Below, piece after piece: positions 45,556 through 55,000 of a stretch of 64,000 nt of DNA (the first letter of the stretch is position 1; each line of letters starts with the position of its first letter). The DNA is from an uncultured Bacteroidales bacterium (lineage in GTDB: Bacteria > Bacteroidota > Bacteroidia > Bacteroidales > P3), in the NCBI GenBank assembly GCA_900316235.1, contig ONCC01000011.1:1-64000 (forward strand), written 5' to 3'. Below the pieces are notes generated by a model. It ran no database searches. It saw only the letters and a program-made list of their open reading frames with translations, and was not told the origin of the DNA. Both the position numbers and the translations under genes were made by a program.

Positions 45556-46920
45556 TTAGGCGAAGAGGGCGCGAAAGGCCTCCTCAATGACGCTAACAGC
45601 AATGATTTCCATGTGATAACGCTTCGAATCAAGTTCGCGGAGGTTATATTTGGAGACAAAAATCTTCTCAAAACCGAGACGGTCGGCCTCAGCGACGCGC
45701 TGTTCCACACGTGTCACTGGGCGCACTTCGCCACTGAGTCCCAACTCAGCGGCAAAAGCAATGCGTGGTGAGATGGGGATGTCGACATTGGAACTCAGTA
45801 TGGCACAGGCCACTGCAAGATCGATGGCGGGGTCGTTGACACGGATGCCGCCAGCGATATTGAGGAAGACATCTTTAGCTCCCAGTTTGAAACCACAACG
45901 CTTCTCCAAGACCGCCAAGAGCATAGACAAACGTCTCATGTCGAATCCATTGGCGTTACGTTGCGGAGTACCATAGACAGCACTGGAGACGAGGCTTTGC
46001 ACTTCGATGAACATCGGACGTGCACCTTCGAGTGTAGCAGCGACGGCAGCGCCACTTAAAGTCTCATCGCGCTGACTAAGAAGGAATTCGCTCGGATTTG
46101 ACACCTCACGCAAACCACTTCCCTGCATCTCGAAGATGCCAATTTCGGACGTAGAGCCGAAACGGTTTTTCAAGGCCCGAAGGATGCGGTAGCCATAGTT
46201 ACGGTCGCCCTCGAACTGAAGTACCGCGTCTACAATATGTTCCATCACCTTGGGGCCAGCAAGGGAGCCGTCTTTGGTGATGTGGCCGATGAGCAGCACC
46301 GGAACGCCGGTGGTTTTGGCATAATGCTGAAACTCAGTGGTACACTGGCGGATTTGGGAGACACTACCGGCTGGAGAATCAATATCCTCGGTGGAGATAG
46401 TCTGGATGGAGTCCACGACAAGGATGTCGGGCTGCACAGCGTCGACATGCTCAAAGATTCGCTGTGTGACGGTCTCGCTGACGACATAACATTGTTCGGT
46501 ATTGATGCCTATGCGGTCGGCACGCATCTTAATCTGCTGTTCGCTCTCCTCACCGCTGACATAGAGCAGTTTGCGGTCATGGATAGCGAGGGCTGTCTGG
46601 AGCAGCAAAGTACTCTTGCCAATGCCCGGCTCACCACCCAGAAGCAGGAGCGAACCAGGCACAATGCCGCCACCCAGCACACGGTCGAACTCACCACAGT
46701 GGGTGGGGATGCGCTTGGTCTCGCTATAAGTCACCTCCTGGATGCGTTTTGGTGTGGATACACCTGCCGACGAGGCACGGCGCGTTCCCGCAATGGGGGC
46801 AGCTTTCACCACCTCTTCAGCGAAGGTGCCAAATTTCCCACACTCAGGACAACGTCCGAGCCATGAAGAAGACTGGTAGCCACACTCCTGACAGAAATAA
46901 TATGTCTTAGCCTTTGCCAT
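45556..46920 (-). CDS. radA: DNA repair protein RadA
   Basis: RadA is a RecA-like helicase that drives branch migration in recombination. The 454-residue protein has a zinc finger (CQECGYQSSSWLGRCPECGK), Walker A GGEPGIGKSTLLLQ, the RadA motif KNRFGSTSEIGIFEM and a Lon-like C-terminal domain (GGIRVNDPAIDLAVACAILS, EVRPVTRVEQRVAEA). It lies 3 bp behind the U32 peptidase gene. Confidence 0.97.
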   Translation of the reverse strand: MAKAKTYYFCQECGYQSSSWLGRCPECGKFGTFAEEVVKAAPIAGTRRASSAGVSTPKRIQEVTYSETKRIPTHCGEFDRVLGGGIVPGSLLLLGGEPGIGKSTLLLQTALAIHDRKLLYVSGEESEQQIKMRADRIGINTEQCYVVSETVTQRIFEHVDAVQPDILVVDSIQTISTEDIDSPAGSVSQIRQCTTEFQHYAKTTGVPVLLIGHITKDGSLAGPKVMEHIVDAVLQFEGDRNYGYRILRALKNRFGSTSEIGIFEMQGSGLREVSNPSEFLLSQRDETLSGAAVAATLEGARPMFIEVQSLVSSAVYGTPQRNANGFDMRRLSMLLAVLEKRCGFKLGAKDVFLNIAGGIRVNDPAIDLAVACAILSSNVDIPISPRIAFAAELGLSGEVRPVTRVEQRVAEADRLGFEKIFVSKYNLRELDSKRYHMEIIAVSVIEEAFRALFA

Positions 46921-46923
46921 AAA

Positions 46924-48174
46924 TTAGAAATCATCAATCACTTTGTCAACACGATAGACCTTGTCTCCGCGGTGGAGCAACTCTTTGGAGGCGAAGGAGA
47001 AGCGGTCTCCTTGGTGCACCTCGGGGACGGGGTCGCGGTCGGTGCGGAGTTCTTTCACCGTGTCGCGGTAGACACCGGTGGTCTCACCGATAACCATGAT
47101 TTCATCGCCCACTTTCAGCGTTTCGTTGGTCTGCAACTGCACCTCGGCGACGTTTATCTTACCGAAGTAGTTGCGGATGAGTCCAAGGTAGACTTTATTT
47201 TCAGTTGCCTGGGAACCATAGCGTTCGCTCCACTCACCAAGCTTCCGACCGAGGTAATAGCCATCCCAGAAGCCGCGGTTGAAAACGGTAGCAAGCCGCT
47301 GCATCCAGCCGTCGATTTTCTCTTTGGAATAGGAACCCTCTTCGATGGCCTCCACCGCCTCTCGGTAGCATTCGGTAACAGTTCGCACATAGTCGGCACT
47401 TCGTCCGCGCCCCTCAATTTTCAGCACCCGAACGCCAGCCTTCACAATCTTATCGAGGAAACCTATGGTGCAAAGGTCCTTGGGTGACATAATATACTCG
47501 TTGTCAATCTCCAACTCAAGGTCACTCTCCTTGTCTTTGACTATGTAACCACGGCGGCAGAGTTGCAGACAGGCTCCGCGGTTGGCGGAGTAGTTGTAGT
47601 TGTCGAGCGAAAGGTAGCATTTTCCACTGACGCTCATGCAAAGGGCGCCGTGGGCAAAAACCTCTATCTGAACCAACTCGCCTTTAGGTCCACGGATGCT
47701 GTTGTCGCGAATATACTGCGTGATTTCCGCCACCTGACGTAGCGGCAGTTCACGGGCGGTGACTATGACATCGGCAAACTGCGAGTACCAGCGCACAGCT
47801 TCAGTATTGGACACATTGCACTGCGTGGAGATATGCACCTCGAGGCCAATCCGGTTGGCATAGGAGATAACCGCCATATCGCTGGCAATAATCGCCGACA
47901 CGCCAGCCTTTTTCGCCGCCTCGAGGAGGATGTGCATCTCCCATATCTCATCATTATATATAATAGTATTAACTGTGAGGTAGGTGCGGACACCTGAGGC
48001 CGAAGCGATATTCACAATACGGTCAAGGTCGTCAACCATAAAGTTGGCAGCACTCCTTGAGCGCATATTAAGCTTGCCAACACCGAAATAAACAGCATTG
48101 GCTCCTCCTTGTATTGCTGCCTGCAGACTCTCCCACGAGCCCACAGGCGCCATAATTTCCATCCTGTCTTTCAC
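46924..48174 (-). CDS. U32-family peptidase-like protein (TrhP/RlhA type)
   Basis: U32 proteins of this kind take part in prephenate-dependent RNA hydroxylation (tRNA ho5U34 or 23S rRNA) and carry an iron-sulfur cluster. The 416-residue protein begins with APVGSWESLQAAIQGGANAV. It has the U32 signature EVFAHGALCMSVSGKCYLS and the cysteine-bearing ANRGACLQLCRRGY, then KDLCTIGFLDKIVKAGVRVL and KIEGRGRSADYV. The C-terminal barrel is the usual one. It lies directly behind an outer membrane lipoprotein and before radA. Confidence 0.92.
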   Translation of the reverse strand: MKDRMEIMAPVGSWESLQAAIQGGANAVYFGVGKLNMRSRSAANFMVDDLDRIVNIASASGVRTYLTVNTIIYNDEIWEMHILLEAAKKAGVSAIIASDMAVISYANRIGLEVHISTQCNVSNTEAVRWYSQFADVIVTARELPLRQVAEITQYIRDNSIRGPKGELVQIEVFAHGALCMSVSGKCYLSLDNYNYSANRGACLQLCRRGYIVKDKESDLELEIDNEYIMSPKDLCTIGFLDKIVKAGVRVLKIEGRGRSADYVRTVTECYREAVEAIEEGSYSKEKIDGWMQRLATVFNRGFWDGYYLGRKLGEWSERYGSQATENKVYLGLIRNYFGKINVAEVQLQTNETLKVGDEIMVIGETTGVYRDTVKELRTDRDPVPEVHQGDRFSFASKELLHRGDKVYRVDKVIDDF

Positions 48175-48177
48175 CTT

Positions 48178-48903
48178 TTAGAAGAAGAAGGTGAGACCCA
48201 CGGAGCCCGTGAGGGGGTCGTAGATAAACTTGTTGGGGTTACTATAGAGATCGCTGAGCCAAGCGTAGCCCATGCGGAAGGTAAGTTTCATGTTTTTGCC
48301 ACCGAGGCGCAGCATGAACTGTGGTTCGAGAAGGAAGTTGCCCGTTGTGTAGTCGTTGCGGGTACCGGCTATCTCGTCACCGTTGTCGTCGACATCAAAT
48401 GTATTGAAGTCGGGCTTGAAGCTACCCGCCTTGATGCCAAAACCAATGTCGATATGCAGGGAAGTGAGGTCGTGCCAGCCGAAGTTGCCCTGAACGAAGG
48501 GCAGGAGGTAGTGACCACTAAAACTATAGTTTCTTGAAGCGTTTTCAGAATTCTCATGATCCACATTATCACGCCATCCGCCGCCATATCCCACACCCAC
48601 GTAGGCTTCCACAACCGAATTGGCTCCCAGAGGGATATAAAAACCGGGAGCCGCCTGTCCATAGTAATTGTCTCCACCAAAGTTGGCATGAATCTGGCCT
48701 GTTAGCCAGTCATTAAAGCCATAAGAGGCTGTCAGGTTCAACGTCATCACGTCGGGAACAATCCATGTTGACATGGCAGCCGACACATCCACACGAGCGT
48801 CACCAGAATGGTTGATAAGCGGAATATCCACCGCCTGCGGATGGTAGACACTGCAACTTGCCAATGACAAAACCATCGAAATCAAAAGAATAGTCTTTCT
48901 CAT
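48178..48903 (-). CDS. outer membrane barrel lipoprotein of unknown function
   Basis: This 241-residue protein has a lipoprotein signal (LSLASCSVYHP) followed by amphipathic strands (TLNLTASYGFNDWLTGQIHA, VVEAYVGVGYGGGW) and ends in a classic barrel terminus GSVGLTFFF. A small lipidated porin-like barrel is likely; I do not recognise the family. It is 3 bp upstream of the U32 gene, so they are probably cotranscribed. Confidence 0.78.
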   Translation of the reverse strand: MRKTILLISMVLSLASCSVYHPQAVDIPLINHSGDARVDVSAAMSTWIVPDVMTLNLTASYGFNDWLTGQIHANFGGDNYYGQAAPGFYIPLGANSVVEAYVGVGYGGGWRDNVDHENSENASRNYSFSGHYLLPFVQGNFGWHDLTSLHIDIGFGIKAGSFKPDFNTFDVDDNGDEIAGTRNDYTTGNFLLEPQFMLRLGGKNMKLTFRMGYAWLSDLYSNPNKFIYDPLTGSVGLTFFF

Positions 48904-49006
48904 ATTATCCTTTTTACAAACATTTTTTCCTATAACGAATTCCTCGAAAAAAAATTGTGTAAAAAGTGGGAAGAAAAATATTTTTGGTCATATGGACAAT
49001 TTTATG

Positions 49007-49014
49007 TATTTTTG
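49007..49014 (+). promoter_or_regulatory. promoter -7 box of the glucan synthase gene
   Basis: TATTTTTG followed by CA; expected start near 49021. The long frame is open from 48992, but this element lies inside that part, so the ATG at 49055 is the start. Confidence 0.8.
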
Positions 49015-49054
49015 CAATTTCTTACTTTTATTACACCGAATCACTATAATAGTT

Positions 49055-52000
49055 ATGAGGAACACGTATAAGATATTCAACGAGAGCGTGAGGGGGATTA
49101 CGCGGTATTATATGCTGCTTGTGGAGGAGACGCGGAGGGAGCGGCTTGTGGGTAGCACGAACGAGTGGGTTTTGGACAACTACTACATGATCAGCGAGCA
49201 GGAGAAAGTGATGAAGGCGGAGTTGAAGGGGGTGGAGAGCGGCAAATGGAAAGTGGGAAAGGCACGTGTGGAGGTGCTATGGAAACTGTTGGAAGGCTAC
49301 CTGAAGAAATGTCATCATGCAGTGGACAAGGATTTATTGTTCCGCTATCTGCGCGGTGTGCAAATATCGACGAAAGACTACCTTAGCTATCCCGAGGTGT
49401 GGGCGCTGCTGCCATTGATGAAAGCCATTTTAATCAATGAACTGGCCACCCTCTGTCACGAGCTCGAAGCCGCCCAAGCCTATCACTACAAGCCTACCGA
49501 CATGAACTTGGCCAAGGTGGACCACCTCAATGCCGCCGCCAAGCAGAACCTCATGATGATGAACATCTTCAGTTCGTTGAAGAAGTTGACGAAGTTGCCT
49601 ATGGCAGAGTTGATTGACGCGGTGAGTTTCTCGGAGAAAGCGTTGAAAGGAGAGAAGGCGGGTATGTATGACGAGATGCAGGACAAGACGAAGGAGGACT
49701 ACCGCACGATGATAGTACGTCTGAGCCATAAGCAAAAGAGAAGCGAGTATGACCTTGTGAAAGCGTTAGTGGCAGAAGCCGACGAAAAGGGTGAGCATGT
49801 GGGTTGGAGACTTTTCCCACCGAAGCGCTGGAACGCCCGGGCACGGTGGTATATCTGGATTGTGGTGACAATAACGTTTGTACTGGCCTGTGGTTTTGCT
49901 CATTTGGCGGTAAAAAGCTACAAAGAAGAATACATGGGCAGCCTGTGGTGGCTGGTGCTGTTGCTGACGGTCTTCATGGCTGTGCCAATGAGCCAAGTGG
50001 TGATAGACCTGTTCAACCAGCTGCTGTACCGGCTGCACAAGCCCGTGGGGACATTCAAACTGAAGTTCAAAGATGGAATGATTCCCAAGGAGTATGCCAC
50101 CATGGTTATTATGCCCACCATCCTGAAGAACAAGGAAAAGACTATTGAACTGCTGGAGCAGTTGGAAATATACTATCTGTCGAATATCAACAGAGGAAAT
50201 GGGCGCGATGGATTCAGCGGCGCCAATGGGCAGAATCTTTACTATACGCTGATTGGCGATGCTGCCTCCTATGGTGAGGCCGACGCCCCGTGGGACCAGG
50301 AGGTGGTCGATGCCGGTCTCGCCAAAATCAAAGAACTCAACGAGAAATACGAAGCACCGATTTTCAACTTCGTCTACCGCCGGCGTGCCTGGAGCGAGGG
50401 CGAGCAAACATGGCTTGGCCACGAGCGCAAACGCGGTGCCATCCTTCATTTCAACGACCTGCTACTGGGAGCGACGAGCGAGGAAGAGAAGGGGAATCGG
50501 TTCAGGTGCGAGACTATCAGCCGCTGGCGTGAAGGTGCGGTACCGGACATACGGTTCATCATCACACTGGACACGGACACGGAGCTGGTGCTCTATTCGG
50601 CGCAGAAGCTCATCGGCGCAATGGCCCATCCGCTGAACCGAGCGCAACTGAGTGCCGACGGCAAACGGGTGGAGAGGGGCTACGGCATCATGCAGCCGAG
50701 GGTAAATGTGGACGTCGAGGTAACCAACAAGAGCCGCTACGCGCAGCTCTTCGCCGGCCTAGGTGGACTGGACGTTTATACTACCGCGAGTTTCGAGCTT
50801 TATCAAGACATATTCAACGAGGGGAGTTTCTGCGGCAAGGGCATCTACGACCTGCGGATTTTCCAGCAGGTGCTGAAGGGAACCTTCCCGGAGAATCTCA
50901 TTCTAAGCCACGACCTCCTCGAGGGATGCCATATCCGATGCGGATTAATCAACGACGTGGAGGTTTTTGACGACAACCCCTCGAACTATATCGACGACGC
51001 GAAGCGCCACCATCGCTGGACCCGCGGCGACTGGCAGATTATCTCTTGGCTGAAAGGGCACGTGAAGAACGAGAAGGGTGAGAAGGTGAAGAATCAAGTG
51101 AACACTATCGGCCGCTGGAAGATTTTCGACAACCTGCGCCGTTCGGTGCTGAGCCTGGCGCTATTGGTTGCCATCCTCGTGGGTTACAACCTCGATGGAC
51201 TGAACGGACTCTCGGGCTTCAGCGGCACATGGTTTGTGGTGGCAGCACTAGTGGCTGTGGCTAGTCCCATCGTCTTCTTCATCCTCGGCCAAGTGACTAA
51301 AGTGCCCAATTTCGGCAGAAGATACAAATACTACATGACGCTGATGCGCGGCTTCAAAGTCATCATCTATCGCTCCCTCGTCCAATTCGCACTCCTTCCC
51401 AAGGAAGCCTGGATGTATACCGACGCCCTCATCCGTGCGTGCTACCGGATGTGGTTCTCGCACCACGACCTGCTGGCCTGGATCACCAGCGACGAGGCTG
51501 CAAAGAGCACCAAAGGCACGTGGGACGACTACGTGAAGAAATTCTGGTTCAACTATGTGGCAAGTACCGCCCTTGTGGCGTTGGGAATCATGGGCGAAGT
51601 GGGATTGATGGGGTGGATGGGCATCATTTTCTGCGTGGTGATGTGGATGAGTGCGCCCGATTTGATGTACTGGCTGGGGAAGAAATTCCCGCAGAGCAAG
51701 AAGAGCCTGAACGAGAAAGAAAGCGAGGAGGTGCGCCAGCTGGCGAAAGACACGTGGCACTTCTTCGACAGCCTGCTGAGCGAGGAGAACAACTGGCTGA
51801 TACCGGACAACTACCAGCTTAACCGCGAGAAGAAGACGGACTACAAGACCTCGCCGACGAACATCGGCTATTCGCTGACGGCGGTGGTGAGTGCCGCCCG
51901 GCTTGGATTCATCACGGAGAAGGATGCCGTGGGACGGCTAGCGCTGATCATCGACACCGTCTGCCGCCTGGAGAAATGGAACGGTCACCTGTATAACTGG

Positions 52001-55000
52001 TACGATGTGAAGAGCCTGAAGGCGCTGCCGAACTTTTTCATCTCGACCTGCGACTCGGGCAACTTCGTGGCCTGTCTATATGTGGTGAAGGGATTTCTGA
52101 CGAACCTCAGTGAGCCGACAGACCTGTGTGACTCGCTGTCGGGAAAGGTGCAGCGACTGATTGACCAAACCGATTTCACGAAGCTGTATAACCCACAGCT
52201 CGACGTCTTCTCGATTGGGTACGATACGACGAACTACACCCTCCTACCCTACCACTACAATAACTTCGCCTCAGAAGCGAGACTGACGAGTTTCCTGACC
52301 ATTGCCCAAGGCGACGCACCATACAAGCACTGGTTCTGTCTCGATAAGACGCTGGTGCAGTATGGAGGATACAAGGGAGTGGCCTCATGGTACGGGACAC
52401 TGTTCGAGTACTTCATGCCGCTCATTTTCCTGCCCACATACAAGCACACGCTGATGGACGAGACCTACAGTTTTGCCATCCGAGCCCAGCGGGCTTTCAT
52501 CAAGAACAGTTGCCCGGGATTGCCGTGGGGCATCTCGGAGACGGCCTACAACGAGCTTGACGACGCGCAGAACTACAAGTATCATGCCTTCGGGGTCCCG
52601 TATCTGAAATTCCAGAACACGACACCCGACCGCATCGTGGTGTCGCCCTACAGCTCGCTGATGACCATCGGCATCGACGACCATGCCGTGTATGAGAACC
52701 TGCAAAGATTCAAGAAATTGAAGATGTATGACGAGTTCGGGTTGTATGAGAGTTACGATGAGGAAGACCATGTACCGGTGAAAGCCCACTATGCCCACCA
52801 CCAGGGCATGATACTGGCCTCGCTGACCAACTATCTCACAGGAGGCTGCCTGCAACACTACTTCATGCAGGAGCCCACGATGCGGTCGATGGAGACCCTC
52901 TTGAAAGAGAAGGCACAAGTGAAGCCCTATATCGACCTCAAGGTGACGCAGTACAAGCGCTACCAATATTCGAAAGTGCAGACCGAGAGCGACGCCCGAA
53001 GCTTCGACACGATAGCCAATGTGCCCGAACTAGGCTTCATCAGCAACGGACAGTACACAGTGCTGATGAACGACCGAGGCAGCGGCTTCTCGCGCTACAA
53101 AAATATCCTTTTGAACCGCTACCGGAAGATTTCGGCCGACCATTACGGCACCTACCTCTATATCCGCAACCTGAAGAACGACCACCTGTGGTGCAACACC
53201 TATGCGCCGCTTGACGTGATGCCGGAGAGCTACCACGTAAGCTTCGCCAGCGACAAGATTAGCTACCTGCGTGTGGACGAAGGCATTGAGACGAAGACGG
53301 AGGTCACCGTGCTCAAGGACCGCAGTGCCGAGATACGCCGCATCACTTTCACCAATAACAGCGGTCAGGATGTGGACCTCGAACTGACCACCTATGGCGA
53401 GGTAGTCCTTTCGCCTGCAGTAGAGGATGAGAGCCACCGTGTGTTTAACGGCATGAAGATAAACTCCGAGTATGACGCTGAGCACCAGTCGCTCATCTTC
53501 AGTCGACCGGGCAACATCGGCAACCGCCACTATATGATCCATCGCCTGTGGATTGATGGGGATGATGGGTCTAATGGATTGGTGGAGTATGAGACCTCCC
53601 GCGTGAAGTTCATCGGACGCGGTAACAGCCTTCGCCACGCTGACATCATCGAGAGCCGCCGCACCCTCTCCGGTACCGTGGGCACCACCCTCGACCCGGT
53701 GATAAGTATGCGTCGCCGCATACATGTGACTGCCGGAAAAAGCGTTGAAGCCTTCATCCTCACAGGCTTTGCCAAAGCCAAGGAGCACCTGCTGCAACTC
53801 TCCGACCTATACCAGAACTCGGCCGATGTGGAGCACGCCTTCAAGACGGCCTCGGTATTCAACAACATGCGCACCAGCCTCTCGCTGCTCAAAGGCAGTC
53901 AAATGCGCCTCTATAACAACATCTCAAAATACATGGCTCAGACGGCCACACTCGGCAACGAGCGTAATGCCATCCTGGCCAAGAACACCCTCTCGCAGAG
54001 CGGCCTCTGGCGATTCAGCATCAGTGGCGACCTCGACATCCTCCTCATGGAGATTGACAGCATGGAACGTGCCGGCTACGCCAAAGAGATGCTGCGCGCC
54101 TTCGAGTACTTCAAGGTTCATGGTATGCGGCTCGACCTGGTGTTTATCAACGACGCTCCGGAACGCGACCGCGAGGGCTTGATGCACTTCATTCGCAACA
54201 TGGCCAATACCGAACATCTGTGGGCAGAACACAGCGATGCCGGCAAGGTCTATGTGCTCGACGGACACGATGTGAGCGAGGCCGAGCGGACGCTGCTGCA
54301 TACCGTGGCCCGCCTCACTTTCAGCACAGCGAAAGGTATCACCATTGCCGAGCAGTTGCTTCAACTCGAGTTGGCCAACCAGCACTATCAGGACAAGGTG
54401 GAATACCCGCTGCTCAAGCCCAAGAAAGAGTTCCGCGTTTGGAGCGACCTCGAGTTCTATAATCAATACGGCGGCTTCGACAACGAGGGACGCGACTATG
54501 TCGTCACCAACACCAATACCCCCATGCCGTGGGTCAACGTCATTGCCAATGAGAGCCACTTCGGCTGCATCGTCAGCAGCACCATGGCCGGGTTCACCTT
54601 CGCCCACAACGCGCAGCAGTTCAAACTCACCGGTTGGAGTAACGACATCGTGCGCGACAACGCCAGCGAGATGCTCCTCATCAACAAGAAACAATTCATC
54701 CCCGCCACCGCGCGTCATTCCCAAGGGTGGTCGGCCTTCGATGCCGAATACGACGACCTCAAGGTGGCTGTCCGCATCTTCGTCGCCGTCGACCGCATGG
54801 AGAAATACTACCAAATCAAAGTGGAGAACACCTCTGCCGAACCGCAGCAGGTGCGACTTGATATGGTCTATAAACTGGTGCTCGGCATGAGCGAGGAGCA
54901 AACCGCACGCTACCTGTACTCGGAGTGGGACGAAGCATCCAACACCCTGCGGATACGCAACGTCTACCACGCCATCTACCACGACCAAGTCGTCAACCTC